Shown: in pieces, positions 1-12,908 of the stretch
Numbering within the stretch: the stretch's first letter is position 1
Layout: each line of letters begins with the position of its first letter
Position numbers and translations under genes: made by a program
The notes under the pieces: model-generated
What the model was told of the DNA's origin: nothing
What the model saw: only the letters and a program-made list of their open reading frames with translations
Database searches by the model: none
NCBI GenBank assembly: GCA_021397835.1
Contig: JAJFZO010000566.1
Span: 7,622,001-7,686,000 of the forward strand
DNA length: 64,000 bases
Direction: 5' to 3'
Source of the DNA: Moringa oleifera
Lineage: Eukaryota > Streptophyta > Magnoliopsida > Brassicales > Moringaceae

Positions 1-139
1 CATACATGGTACTCCCTACTACCTTTGAGTAAGGGTTGTTTATCATTTTTGGCTTTTTTTTTTTAAAGTTTTTGGGTAACTTATTCAGATAATTTGAAAT
101 GATTTCTAAGTATCACAGTTATTGATTTTGCTTGCAGAT

Positions 140-870
140 CTAAAATTTTTCAGCAACTTTATGGAGAACAGACTCTTGGGATAACATGAGCTCGCACTTG
201 CTCCTATCTCTTTTGATTTCTTTTCCCAATATCTTTTTTGTAGGCCCTAAATCTTCTATGTCAAATTCTTCGCTTAACATCTTCTTTAACAAGGCTATCT
301 TATGCATGGTATTACTGGTAATGAGCATATCATATATAAACAACATTAAGAACACAGCTTCTTTATAGCCTGCATCTCTATGGTAGAGCCAAGCATCATA
401 AGTAATCCTAGTGAAGCCTGCTTCAAGTACAAAGATGTGAAACTTCTTATACCATTTCTTGGGAGATTGTTTTAAGCCAAATAAAGACTTTTTTAAGCAA
501 GCACACCTGATCTTCTCTGCCTTTTTCTTCAAACCCCTCAGGTTGTTTTATATAGATCTTCTCCCATAATTCTCCATGGAAGAAAAGTAGTTTTCACATT
601 CATTTGTTCAAGCTCCCAATCTTCTATAGCTAACTTTTCTAAGATGGTTCCAATTGTCTTGTATTTAACTACAAGTGAGAAAATTTCTACGTAATCAATC
701 CCTTCCACTTGGGTGAAGCCTTTGGCCACCAGTCTTGCCTTAAATTGACCATCTTTGAGTTTGAATACTTATTTACAATCCACCAACTTTGATTTAAAGG
801 TCTTTTAACAAGCTCCCATGTCTTGTTGGCATAAAAAAAGTTCATCTCATCTTGCATTACCTTAAAACAA
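140..870 (-). pseudogene. Ty1/copia pol fragment, reverse transcriptase (broken)
   Basis: Decayed reverse-transcriptase region of a Ty1/copia LTR retrotransposon, read from 870 down to 140. Seen in order: a MQDEM...NKTWELVKRP-like start of the RT domain (about 870-760), AKGFTQVEGIDYVEIFS and LEQMNVKTTFL (729-538), then LKKSLFGLKQSPKKWYKKF and KKILGKEIKRDRS (532-140). These are typical copia RT landmarks. At least two frameshifts (near 730 and 533-537) and stop codons break it. The catalytic YVDDM box reads FIYDM, so the first aspartate is replaced by tyrosine and the enzyme could not work even if the frames were joined. No LTR, integrase or RNase H is visible beside it. Confident as to family; element name unknown. 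Confidence 0.93.
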
Positions 871-929
871 ATTTTTTGTTTAATGAACTAGGAATTTGGA
901 GCTTTTTATGAGGCTAATCTACCACACTT

Positions 930-1548
930 GCTGATAAGCTCGAAGATGATAGAAGTAACTTAGCAAGTTAGGCTCAAACAAGCAAGCATGAAAAAGATCC
1001 TAGTGATTAAAATCATGATGCTGATCAGCTAAGAGGTTATCAGCTAGCAAAGGATAGAACAAAGAGATCTAGAAGAGCTCCCAACAGATTCCAACCAGAT
1101 AAATCCCATTTTAGTAAAGTAAAAAATGATGATTAAGGTATTGCAGCTGCTCTGAATTTTGCATAACTGTTAATAAAACATGAACTAGTCAATTATAAAG
1201 ATGTAATGGCATGCCAACACTCTAAACACTGGTTGGCAGCTATGCAAGAAGAAATGAAGTCTTTGATGGCCAATAAAACTTGAGAAATTATTGATAAATC
1301 AAGAAGTAAGAAGGTGATTGATTTTAAATGGATCTTCAAGCTTGAGGAAAGAGATACATTTGGTTTTAAAAGGTTTAAGGCCAGACTTATTGCAAAAGAT
1401 TTTTCTCAAATGGCTGGTATTAATTATAATGAGTATTCTTTCTATGGTCAAGCATAAGACTATAAGATTGGTGCTTGCAAATGTTGCTTCAAAGGGATGG
1501 CAATTAGAACAATTAGATGTTAAAACAACATTCCTTCACGGTAAGCTT
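930..1548 (+). pseudogene. Second Ty1/copia pol fragment, opposite strand (broken)
   Basis: Top-strand relic of the integrase-RT linker and the first part of a copia reverse transcriptase. Seen: a GYQLAKDRTKRSRRAPNRF-like linker (from 1,034), HWLAAMQEEMKSLMANKT (from 1,227), FKWIFKLEE, KARLIAKDFSQMAGINYNEYS, then after a frameshift near 1,440 VLANVASKGWQLEQLDVKTTFLHGKL-type sequence. A TGA at 1,281-1,283 replaces the tryptophan of the usual NKTWE. The similarity stops abruptly at about 1,548, where T-rich repeat DNA begins. It covers the same part of RT as the minus-strand fragment but differs clearly in sequence, so these look like remnants of two elements lying head to head and not an inverted copy. 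Confidence 0.9.
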
Positions 1549-1549
1549 A

Positions 1550-4500
1550 AAGATCAAAATCATTGTATTTTAATTTTATTTTTCTTTAAAAATCAATGTA
1601 AACCAAAATTATTTTTTTAATTTTTTATAGAATATTTTATGATTTTTGAATTGTTTTAAATTATTTTAAATTATTTTTTGCATTCTTTATTTTTTAAGTT
1701 TTTAATATGTTGTGTTTTCTTTAATTATTTTCTTTATCTTTAAAAAATTTTATGGATTTTATTACATTTTATTTTTATTTTTATTGATTTTCAAATGATT
1801 TTGCATGATATATTTTTTATGTTAATATTTTATTTTATTTTATTTTTTACATTTCTTTCCAATAAAATCTGTCATTTTGTTTTGGAAAGAGCTTTGTTTC
1901 TTGATATATTTTATCTTATGATTCTTAAATTACTTTAAATTATTTCATATTATTTTTTTCACATTTCACATTTCTTAAGTTTTCTAATCTTTTGTTTTTT
2001 TTTTTTTTTTTGCTTTTTTAATTCTTTTTAATTTTATTTATTTTTTTGGATTTTATGACATTTTATTTTTTCTTATTTTTATTTTATTTTTCTTTTATGG
2101 TTTTCCTTGTTATATTTTATATTTATTTTATTTTTTTACTATTTCATTTCAATAAAATCTATTTTCTTACTTTGCAAACAATTTTTTTCTTTATTATTTT
2201 TTTATATGTAGTGTCTTGGTTTTGTTGGATTTTCTTTTACTCTATTTTTCTATTTTTTTAGTTACTTTTATTTTTACAAAAAAATTCTTACATTTATTTT
2301 TTTTATTTTGTTGGGTATTTTTAGTTTATTTCACCTATTTTTTTAGTAACTTTATTTTTTTTGGATTTTTATTTTATTTAGTTTTTTATTTTATTTTATT
2401 TTTGATATTTTATAATTTTTTATAATTTAATTTTTATAATTTTTGTTTTTTTATCATCTTAGACTAATTTAATCAACAAAATAACAAATTTTAAGCTTCA
2501 CCAAGTGATTGCAATTTTTTAGTTTATTTGATTTTAAATCTTTTCACTTTTTTATTTTTTATTTATTTAAGTTTTGAATTTTATTTTAATTTTTTATACT
2601 TTTATTTATTTATGTTAGATACATTTTTTTTTTGCTTTTTTACTTTTCAATTTATTGTATTTTATTACATATTTAAGAAGATCAATGTAAATCAAATATA
2701 TTTTTAATTCTTTTCAATAAAATATCTTATGATTACTAGAATTATTTTAAATTATCTTATGTTATTTATTTTCATATTTAATTTTTAATTTTTTTCTTAT
2801 TTTATTCTAGTTACTTTGGGTTCTTAAAAAATGTTTTCTCACTTTTTTCTCTTTTCATAATTTTATTTTTCTTAATTTCTTAATTTATTTGTTTATTTAT
2901 TTTTCATTTGTTCCAATTTTATTTTTGATATTTTTTATTTTTATTTGTCATTTCTATTATTTTATTTTAATAAAATAATAAATGTTAGACCTCATCAAAT
3001 GGTTTCAATTTTGTTAATTTATTTGATTTATAGTTTTTTTAATTTTTAATTTTTATTTATATAATTATAAAAGTATATGTTATTTTTTACATACTTTTAT
3101 TTTTTAGGTATTTTTTATTTTTTTATGGTTTGACTTGTTGTATTTTAATTTTATTTTTCCTTAAAAATCAGTGAAAATCAAACTTATTTGTTTAAAATTT
3201 TTTCTAGAATATGTTATGATTTTTGGATTGTTTTCAATTGTTTTACATTATTTTTTTATTTTTTATTTTTATGTTTTTAATATATAGTGGTTTTCTCTTT
3301 TTTTTTTCAATTAGCTTCTTTATTTTCTTTGAATTTCATGGATTTTTTTTATGTTTTGTAACTTATTTTTTATTTCAATTGATTTTTTTTCATGATTTTA
3401 CTTGATATATGTTCTTTTTTATTTTAACATTTTATTTTATTTTATTGCACTTTTTCCAAATAAAATCTATCATCTTGCTTTGCAAAGAACTTTGTTTCTT
3501 GATATATTTTATTTTATGATTCCTAAATTACTTTAATTTATTTTTAAATTTTTTCACATTATTTTTTTCACATTTCTTCTTTCTTAAGTTTTCTAATCTT
3601 TTGTGTTTTTTTCACTTTTTTAATTTATTTTAAATTTTATCTATTTTTTTAGATTTTGTAGCATTTTATTTTTCTTATGTTTGATTTTTTTCTTTTTATG
3701 GTTTTTAGTTATATTTTTTAGTTCATATATTTCATTTTATTTTTTACTATTTTATTTTTCAATAAAATCTATTTTTGTACTTTGTAAATAGTTTTTATTA
3801 TTTTTTATACATATTGTCTTGATTTTTTTAGATTTTTTACTCTATTTTTCTTTTTTTAAATTACTAGGAGTTTTAAAAAAAAATTCTTATGTTTATCTTT
3901 TTATTTTGTTAGGTCTTTTTAGTGTCTTTCACTTAGTGACTTTTTTTTAGATTTTTTAGTTTACTTGGTTTTTAAATTTTTTCATTTGCTTTTATTTTGT
4001 TTTATTTTTTGATTGTTTTATAATTTTAATTTTTTTACTTTCTAAATTTTATCACCTTTGACTACTTTAATTCAACAAAATAATAAATTTTGTTAGTTCA
4101 TTTGGTTTTTAATTTTTTATTTGTTGTTTTTCACTTATTGGAGTTTTGATTTTCATTTTAATTTTTTACACTTTTATTTATTTATCTTAGGTACTTTTAC
4201 ATTTTTTTTGTTTTTTAATTTTTCTATTTATTGTATTTTATTACATTTTTTCAAACGATCAATGCAAATCAAAATATTTTTTTCATTCTTTTCAATAAAA
4301 TATTTTATGATTCTACAATTATTTTATATTATTTTTCCTCATTTTAAATTTCTCAAGTTTTTCATTATTTTGTGTTTTTTATTATTTTTTTTATTTTCTT
4401 TGAATTTTTTGAATTTTTATATTTTATTTTGTTCTCCTTTTATTTTGTTTGATGTTTTCTATTATTTTTTTTTTGAATTTTTATATTTTTTATATTTTTA

Positions 4501-7500
4501 TAATTTAATTTAGCAAAATTACAAATATTAAACCTCACGAATGGTTGCCATTTTGTTAATTCATTTTGGTTTTTTACCTTTTGTTTATTTATTTTAGATA
4601 ATTTTTATGTTTTATTTTATTTTTTTACTATTCGATTTATTTTATCATTATTACTTTTTTCTTCAAAATTTGTAATTTTAAATTTTTTTGTAGAATATTT
4701 TATGATTCTTGAATTGTTTTAAATTATTTTACATTGTTTTATTTTTATTTTTAAGTTTTTTAATATTTTATCTTTTTTAATTATTTTTTCTTTGATTTTT
4801 AGATTTTATTACATTTTAATTTTTATTTTCTTATCATTTTTTGATGTACTTTTATTTTATTTTATTTTTTCTTAAAAAATCTTTTTTTTTTTAGCTATGA
4901 AAGGAGTGTTATTTCTTTGCTATTGCCCTTTTTTACATGTATTATTGATTTATTAGAATTTTTTTCTATTTTATTCTAGTTATTTTGGGTTTTTTAAAAA
5001 CTTTTCTTACAAATATATATATTTTCTATTTTTTTATGTATTTCAATTATTTTCTTTTAGTCAACTTTTTCTAATTTTTAGTTTATTTCGTTTCACAATA
5101 TTTTTATTTGCCCCTATTTTATTTTCTTTTATTTTCCAAATTTTTTTAATTTATTCGCTTCATACATTTATTTTTTTATTTTGTTAGATATTTTTAGTTT
5201 CTCTCACTTTTTTTTTCTCTTTTTGTAATTTTACTTTCCATAATTTTTTAAAATTTATTTGTTTATTTGTTTTTCATTTGTTTTAATTTTATTTTTTGAT
5301 TTTTGATTTTCAGTTATTTCATTTTAATAAAATAATAAATGTTAGACCTCATCAAATGGTTTCAATTTTGTTACTTATATGTTTTATATTTTTTTTGTAA
5401 TTTTTTATCTTTTATTTATATAATTTTAAAATTTTATGTTATTTTTTACATACCTTTTTTGCTTTTTAGGTGTTTTTTAGTTTTTTATGGTTTGACTTAT
5501 TGCATTTGAATTTTATTTTTCTTTGAAAATCAATGAAAATCAAAATTATTTTTTTAAAATTTTTCTAAAATATGTTATGATTTTTGAATTGTTTTAAATT
5601 TAATTTCATTATTTTTTTCATTTTGCAATTTTTTAAGTGTTTAATATATTGTGGTCTTTTCTTTTTTTTCAATTAGTTTCTTGATTTTCTTTGAATGTTA
5701 TGGATCATTTTACGTTTTGTAACATTTTATTTTTTATTTTAATTGATTTTTTTCATGATTTTACTTGATATGTTTTCTGTTTTATTTTAACATTTCATTT
5801 TATTTTTTTCTACTTTTTTCCAATAAAATCTACCATCTTGCTTTGCAAAGAGTTTTGTTTCTTTATATATTTTATTTTATGATTCCTAAATTATTTCAAA
5901 TTATTTTAAAATTTTTCACATTATTTTTTTTCTCATTTCTCATTTCTTAAGTTTTCTAATCTTTTTGTGTTTTTTTGCTTTTTTCCATTTATTTTTTATT
6001 TATTTTTTAGATTTGTGACATTTTATTTTCATTATATTAGGTTTATTTTTCTTTCTATGTTTTTTAGTTATATTTTATAGTTTATATACTTTATCGTATT
6101 TTTCAGTAATTTCTTTTTCAATAAAATCTATTTTTGTACTTTGTCAATAGTTTTCTCCTTTATTATTTTTTTATATGTATTGTCTTGATTTTGTTGGATT
6201 TTCTTTTACTCTATTTTTCTTTTTTTTTTTGGTTACTAGGACTTTTTTAAAAAGTTCTTACATTTATTTTTTTATTTTGTTGGGTATTTTTAGTTTTTTC
6301 ACTTATTTTTTTAGTAACTTATTTTTTTATATTTTTTAGTTTATTTGGTTTTAAAATTTTTATTTACTTTTATTTTGCTTTATTTTTCTATTTTTCTATT
6401 TTTTAATTTTTATCATCTTTAACTACTTTAATTCAACAAAATAATAAATTTTAAACTTCATCAACTGATTGCAATTTTTGTTAGTTTATTTGGTTTTTAG
6501 TTTCTTATTTCTTATTTTTATTTATTTGAGTTTTGATTTTTATTTTAATTTTTCATACTATTATTTATTTGTCTTAGATAATTTAATATTTTTAAATTTA
6601 TATTTATTGTATTTTATTATTTTTTAAAAAAGATCAACGATATCAAGATATTTTTTTAATTCTTTTCAATAGAATATTTTGTGATTCCAAAATTATTTTA
6701 AATTATTTTTTTAATTTTTCATGTTTTTAATATTTTTATGTTTTTTATTATTCTGTTTATTTTCTTTGAATTTTTTGAATTTATTATATTTTAACTTATT
6801 CACTTTTTATTTTTTATTTTTTTGTGTTTTTTGAATTTTAATATTTTAATATTTCTATAATTTAATTTTGCAAAATTACAAATATTAAACCTCACGAAGT
6901 GGTTGTAATTTTATTAATTTATTTGGTTTTTAGCTTTTGTAGTTTTATTTATCGAATTTCATATTCATTTTATTTTTTACATATTTTTATTTATCTATTT
7001 TTATTTATCTTTTTACTACTTTATTTATTGTATCATTATTACATTTCTCTTCAAAAGTTCAATGCAAACGCAATTTTAAATTTTTTTGTAGAATATTTTA
7101 TGATACCTGAATTGTTTTAAATTATTTTACATTATTTTTTATTTTTATTATTTAAGTTTTTTAATCTTTTATCTTTTTTAATTATTTTTATTTTTAAAAT
7201 TTTCAGATTTTACTACATTTTGATTTTTAATTTTATTTTATTTTCTTTTTATTTTCTTGTATTTTTTGATATATTTTCATTTATTTTTTTCTTTTTTAAA
7301 AAAATTAATTTTTTACTATGAAAGGAGTGTGGTTTCTTTACTATTGCCTTTTTTACATGTACTATTGATTTATTTAGATTTTTTTATTTTTATTATTTTA
7401 TTCTTGCTATTTTGAGTTTTTAAAAAAAATTTCTTACAAATATATATTTTTTATTTTGTTGTACATTTCACTTATTTTCTTGTAGTTTTTCACAAGATTT

Positions 7501-9240
7501 TTATTTGCTTCTATTTAATTTTCTTTTATTTTTTAAAGTATTTTTGCATTTTTTATTTTTAAAAATTTTTGTCATCTTTATTTACTCTAATTCAATAAAT
7601 TAATAAATATTAGACTTCATCAAACTGGTTACAATTTTGTTAATATATTTGATTTATAGTTTTCATCACTTTTTATTTTTTATTTTTATTTATTTTTTCA
7701 ATTTTATTTTATTTTTTACCATACTTTTATTTATTTATTTATTTTGGATTCTTTTTATATTTCTGTTGTGTTCTTAAAATTTTTGCTTTTTCATTTGTTT
7801 TATTTTTATTACAATTTTTTTTAAAAGTTCAATGCAAATCTAAACTGTGTTTTTAAATTTTTTCTATAAAATATTTTATGACTCTTGAATTGTTTTAAAT
7901 TATTTTTCATTTTTTATTTTTTAAGTTTTTTAATCTTTTATTTTTTCTTTTTTCAATTTTTCTTTATTTTATTTGATTTTTTTGGATTTGGTTACATTTT
8001 ATATTTTTATTTTCATTTTGTTTCACGTTTTTCTTCTTATGATTATTTCGTATTTTTTTAATATTTTGTTTTATTTTATCTTTTATTATTTTCTTTTTCA
8101 ACAAAATTTATTTTCTTCCTTAAAAAGTGTTTTGTTTTTTTACTATTGCCTTTTTTTTATATGCATTGTCTTAATTTGTTGAATTTTGTTTACGTTTTTT
8201 AAATTTTCTTTAAGTTATTTTCTTTTAGTAACTTTATTTTTCTTAAATTTTTTAGTTTATTTAGTTTTTCATTATTTTTATTTTGTTTTTATTTTATTTT
8301 ATTTTTGAAATTTTTATATGTCTTATTTTTTTAATTTTTTTTTATCTTTATCTATTTTAATTTAATAAAATAAAAAAATTAAACTTCATCAAGTGGTTGT
8401 AATTTTGTTAGTTTATTTGGATCAACTTTTGATTACTTTTTTATTTTTTTTGTTTATTTGATTTTTTAATTTTATTATATTTTTACATATATTTATTTAT
8501 TTATTTGGATTTATTTTTATTATATTTTTTGTTAAAAGATCAATGCAAATTAAAGTTATTTTTAATTTTTAATAGAATATTTTATGGTTCTTCAATTGTT
8601 TTTATATTATTTAAACTTTGTTTTATTTTTATTTTTTATTTTTTGTTTTTTAATTTTTCTCTTTAGTTTCTACTTTTTCTATAGAATATTTTATGATTTT
8701 GAATTATTTTAAATTAAAAATTATTTACATTATTCTTTTCTCATATCTCATGTTTTAAGTTTTCTAATCTTTTGTATTTTTTAGTTTTTTATTTTCTTTG
8801 ATTTTTTACATTTTATATTTTATTTCTTTTTTTTATTTTTTATTATTAATGGTTTTATTTGATATATTTTTTAAGTTTTAAATTTTATTTTAAATTTTAT
8901 TATTTTCTTTTCAAACAAAATCTATTTTGTTGCATTGCAAAGAGTTTTTTTTTTTTTTTGCTATTACATTTTCATATTTTATCTTTATTTTCTGATTTTT
9001 TGGAATTTTTTTGTTTACTTTGATTTTTTTATAATTTTTTCCATTTATTTTTATTTTATTATGTGTTTTTAGTTTCTTTCACTTTTTCTTTTTTAGTAAC
9101 TTTGTTTTTCTTGGATTTTTTTAGTTTATTTGGTTTTCTAATTTTTTAATTTGCTTTTATTTTATTCTATTTTATTTTTTAATTTTTTTATGATTTCATA
9201 TTAATGTGGTTTGGTTTTTTTAAAAAAATAAACAGTTTAA
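1550..9240. repeat. T-rich degenerate long-period repeat array
   Basis: About 7.7 kb in which the top strand is dominated by T runs split by short A tracts, with very little G or C. It is not plain low complexity, because landmark strings recur in a fixed order: AATAAAATCT followed by CTTTGCAAAG (3,478 and 5,841), GATCAATGCAAATC (2,690, 4,259, 7,829, 8,540), and AATAATAAAT-TTAGACCTCATCAA followed by a GTTTCAATTTTGTT-like string (2,980, 5,330, 7,600). All open frames here translate to Phe/Leu/Ile-rich nonsense, so no gene is called. Repeat family unknown to me. The strand asymmetry and retained landmarks suggest repeated duplication of a T-rich parent followed by decay. Confidence 0.85.
2850..7620. 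repeat. Two tandem copies of a ~2.36-kb T-rich unit
   Basis: Landmarks repeat at a nearly constant offset: the TTAGACCTCATCAAATGG string at about 2,987 and 5,341; the AATAAAATCTAYCATCTTG / CTTTGCAAAG string at about 3,468 and 5,824; and a TATGAAAGGAGTGT...ACATGTAYTATTGATTT string at about 4,897 and 7,316. Offsets are about 2,355 to 2,420, growing with small indels. A third partial copy begins near 7,600, and the AATAAAATCT segment also occurs near 1,860. This is a direct duplication inside the T-rich array; the exact borders cannot be fixed by eye. Confidence 0.8.
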
Positions 9241-9749
9241 TTTTAAACCAATTTACATTGTATTTAATAAAAATTTAGTTTTTTTCTATATTGTATTAGT
9301 TTTATGTTATAAACATATGATGATTATAATTTCTCGAGCTTTGTATAAGCTTTGATTAATTTGTATAAGTTTTGATTTTGATCTTATAAGTTGGTATTTT
9401 TATTTGATTGTATAAATTTTGATAGATTTTGAACTTCTAAATCGATTACACTTTATATTTGTTTTGAAAATTTATTAATAAAATAAATTACATTAAATCA
9501 TATTAAATTATATAATATTTTATAATATAATTTGATCAAACTGTACCGTTATACATAAAAATATATATAAATCAATCAAATAACACCGCGAGTACTTTAA
9601 CTTTTAAATTGATTTTTAGGAGTTCCGCAACTAAATGTAAAATCCATTTCTTACTTTCAAATTCAATGCTTAATTAAACTCATAAATAGTTAAATATCGA
9701 ACTAGATGTTTAATCTTATTAAACTATTTTCTCACTAATTGACATTAAG

Positions 9750-9771
9750 CTTGGGCCACAGCAGGCCCAAG
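9750..9771. promoter_or_regulatory. Inverted pair of site II elements (TGGGCC / GGCCCA)
   Basis: CTTGGGCC, a six-base spacer, then GGCCCAAG form a perfect 8-bp inverted repeat about 590-610 bp upstream of the NIP7 start position. TGGGCC 'site II' elements are established promoter motifs of plant ribosomal and ribosome-biogenesis genes, usually together with a telo-box, so this fits a former NIP7 promoter. The second duplication unit keeps only a shrunken form (AAGCTTGGCCTAAG near 12,410). Its role is inferred from family knowledge. Confidence 0.5.
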
Positions 9772-9900
9772 TATTTCTAAATCAAATACTCTCTTTTCCT
9801 TTTTCTTTATTTTATCTTAATTTTAAACCTCTCGCTTTACTTAAAGAAATCTTAATGCCCTTTCTTTTATTGTTTTCTTTCTCTTGTGTCCCAATTAAGA

Positions 9901-9908
9901 TATAAATA
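9901..9908 (+). promoter_or_regulatory. TATA box of the NIP7 promoter remnant
   Basis: TATAAATA lies in a conserved context (CCAATTAAGATATAAATACGAG) about 455 bp upstream of the lost start codon. The second copy has the same context with the box decayed to CATAAATG (12,559-12,566). Position and conservation favour a real former TATA box with a long 5' leader; the transcription start is not determined. Confidence 0.45.
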
Positions 9909-10362
9909 CGAGAAAAAAAATAATCATTCATTTTTTTTACTTATTTTTTCTTCCTTTCTCTAATTTTTTGTCTTCTTAGATTTTTCTCTTTTTTAAAGTT
10001 TCTTCACCTTTTTTTCTTTAAATTTTATTTCACTTTTAATTTTTGGTTTGAGAGTAAATCTCAACATACCTAGATTGGTCTAGACTGATTTTGGCTATTA
10101 TAGGATGCAAATTACACCATGAAACGATCGTGCTTTATGATATTGAATAGTCCCTTTGCTTGCTTAACTTGGGACTTTTTTTTTAATTAAACTTAATGAC
10201 AAACTCTCCTCTCGTAAACAAAAGTCAAACAGGAGGAGAAAGGAAAAAAAAAAAAAAAGAAGAAAAAATCACCACCAAAAGTTGGATGAAACCTTCAGAG
10301 CCAAAAAACCCCAGCAACAAAATCCTTACCTAGTTAAAATCACCATACTTCCTCAACAAAGA

Positions 10363-10917
10363 ATCAACCTCTGGACAAGAATGAAATGACAACTGTTTCC
10401 GAGAAGCTCTTCAAGTTCACTGGCAACAATCTCAAGAACATCGTGGAGAACCACTCCCATGAGGCACTCAACCCCAAACCTGATTGCTAATACTTTAGGC
10501 GCCAAAAGAACAAGCCATTCTATGTCAGCGAGTATCTGGTGAAGCGAGCTACCAATATAGCTAGACCTAATTTTGTGTCTATGGGCACCTGCAAGGCAAA
10601 TTCATTCATGCAAGCAACTTTCACTTGACCATTCAATCATTGAATCTTTTGGTTCCTAATCACAAAGCACTTAGTTTGCCTAAAGCCCACTTCTAAAATG
10701 TCATTTTGGTATGGGAATCATGTGTTAAAAGGCAGGTTGGAAAGGATAACTGATAGCATAGTGCCTAGAGATAGAGTCGTGGTGTTTTGGATGTCAAATG
10801 TGCCTTCGGGTTCTAAGGTTGTAGCAAAGAACACATAGGAAATTAGATCCCAATGGGATTGTGGTGCTGCACCAAGTAGATATTGGTGAGTATTTAAGGA
10901 TGGACGATGAACTTTGA
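10363..10917 (+). pseudogene. NIP7: NIP7-like 60S ribosome biogenesis factor, pseudogene copy 1
   Basis: Relic of NIP7, a PUA-domain protein of about 180 residues that works in pre-60S ribosome and pre-rRNA processing in the nucleolus. Recognisable pieces in order: EKLFKF-GNNLKNIVENHSHEALNPKPD, then YVSEYLVKRATNIARPNFVSMGTCK, then LGRITDSIV-like, LDPNGIVVLHQVDIGEYL and the family's conserved C-terminus RMDDEL with its stop at 10,915. The full length of the family is covered without introns. It is dead: the start codon is ATC, a 1-bp deletion follows at once, stops occur early (TGA near 10,387; TAA near 10,487) and more frameshifts lie in the middle. The intact C-terminal stretch shows that decay is uneven. 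Confidence 0.93.
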
Positions 10918-12356
10918 AGATTTTAGGGGGACTTTTGAAAGGTTTGGGAAAGTGGGTTATTGGATTGGGGATTATATGCAACTAATGTAAGTGGTTTACT
11001 TGACTTTGAGAAATTTTCAAGTAAGTTAGATAGGATTGTTGTCCTCTTTATGAATTATATTAAAGTTGTTTTGCTAATATAATAGTTTAATTTTACAAGT
11101 TTTGTGGTGATTACTATATGTTTTCTTTCTTCTTTAAGAATGATTAAACCTATCCTGTGCTTATGCATAACTGATTGAATCATAAATGGTTTTCAGTTTA
11201 GCTTTTGCACTGGTTCAAGCTTTTGTGAATTTCCAAGAGAGTTGCACTTCTCTATTTCTATCGAAATTTTAATCTTAGAGTTAGAAGTATGCAATCTTGG
11301 ATATTACTAAAATGTTCACTTTAGTACAATTAAGTGATTATCTTTGATTCTAAATGGGATAAAACAATGTGGAAATGCTAGTATTTGCAGTGATCATAGG
11401 GTGAGGATTATCTGTTGATACATGGTTGGTACTAGCTAGATTACTATGTGCCTAAGGCCTGCGATCTGGTATGATCCTATGCCTTAGAAGGTAGATGTTT
11501 GAGATTTATGCATCCTGTATTACTCTTGTAAATTTTGTTTTATTTGTTTTATTTTTTTAGATTTTATTTCATTTTATTTTTAATTTTGTTTTATTTGATT
11601 TTTTTTCTTTTTAATGGTTTTACTGGATATATTTTCAAAAAAAATTATTTTTATTTCATTTTTTACTGTTTTTTCGAACAAATATATGTTGCGTTGCAAA
11701 GAGTTTTGATTCTTTACTATTACCCTTTTTTATATGTAATCTTGATTTTTCTTGATATTTTTTGATCTTAATCATTTTTTTTTTTGGTTACTTTGATTTT
11801 TTTATAATTTTTTTGCATATATTTTTTATTTTTTTGTGTGTTTTTAGTTTCTTTCACATTTTTTAGTAACTTTATTTTTTTGAATTTTTTAATTTATTTG
11901 GTATTTTAGTTTTTTACTTGCTTTTATTTTATTTTTTATTTTTTTATGATTTCACATTAATGTGGTTTTTTTAAAAAAATTAATAGTTCAATTTTAAACC
12001 AAATTACATCGCATTTAATAAAAAGTCAGTTTTTTAAAAAATTATGTTGTTTTCTTTTTTATTAGTTTTTGTTATAAACAAATGATTTTATTAGCTGTTA
12101 TTTGTCGTGCTTTGACAAACTTTGATCATCTAAGTTATCATTTTAACTGGTTTGTATAAGTTTTGATTTTGAACTTGTAAGTTGATATTTTGATTTGTTT
12201 GTATAAATTTTGATAAATTTTGAATTTTTAAATTGATTATGCTTGATATTTATTTTAAAAAAACATTAATAAAATAAATTGTATCAAATTACATAATATT
12301 TTTATAATATAATTTGATATAATTTATATTATTTAAATGAAATTGTATCATTATAC

Positions 12357-12360
<4 letters not shown>

Positions 12361-12396
<36 letters not shown>
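12361..12396. repeat. (TA)18 microsatellite
   Basis: Perfect TA dinucleotide run. It sits where unit 1 of the duplication has about 170 bp of ordinary sequence, so it probably expanded after, or at the site of, a deletion in unit 2. Confidence 0.95.
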
Positions 12397-12397
<1 letters not shown>

Positions 12398-12908
12398 CTA
12401 ATTGACGCCAAGCTTGGCCTAAGTGTTTTTAGATCAGATAAAACTCCCTCTTTTCTTTTTTTTTTTTTGTAACCTTAATTTTCGACCTCTTGCTGCACCT
12501 AAAGAAATCCTAATGCCCTCTCTTTCATTGCTTTCTCTCTTTTTTGCTCCAATTAAGACATAAATGCGAAAAAAAAAAAGAAACATGCATATTTTTTCAC
12601 TTTTTTTCTTTTTTTTTCTAATTTTTTCTTTTTAGATTTTTTAATTGCTTTACCTTTTTTTTCTAATTTTTATTTTGTTTTTAATTTTTGGCTTAATATC
12701 AAATTCGCAACATAATTTCGCTTGACTGGGTTGATTTTGGCCATTATGTGATGCAAATTACACTATGAAATGATCTGTTATATGGCATTAGTTGTAGTCT
12801 CGTTGCTTATTGTTTGACTTGCCTTCATATTTTTTTGATTTCACCTTCATAATAAACTCTTTTTTTGTGAAATAAAGCTAAAGAGGAGGGGAAAAAAAAT
12901 CACCACCA

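Larger units (their letters stand above)
8780..11540 (+). repeat. Tandem duplication unit 1 carrying a NIP7 pseudogene
   Basis: First of two direct copies. It starts in T-rich repeat DNA and continues through a shared marker (CATATTAATGTGGTTTGG at about 9,190; counterpart near 11,947), promoter, pseudogene and roughly 600 bp of downstream flank ending at a TTACTCTTGTAAATTTTG string (11,520; counterpart 14,163). The unit contains about 170 bp (9,565-9,735) where the other copy has a TA microsatellite. Because non-coding flanks on both sides are shared, the two pseudogenes arose by DNA-level tandem duplication, not by two separate retropositions. Confidence 0.85.

Noticed and set aside
1550..9240. 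Many open frames of 60-130 codons in the T-rich block
   Set aside because: All are Phe/Leu/Ile/Tyr-rich translations of T runs, overlap in several frames and lack any motif; they are composition artefacts and not membrane proteins.
10718..10981. Minus-strand frame of 87 codons over NIP7 copy 1, and the similar one at 13,346-13,612
   Set aside because: Both are antisense shadows of the NIP7 3' coding region; the sense strand matches a known family.
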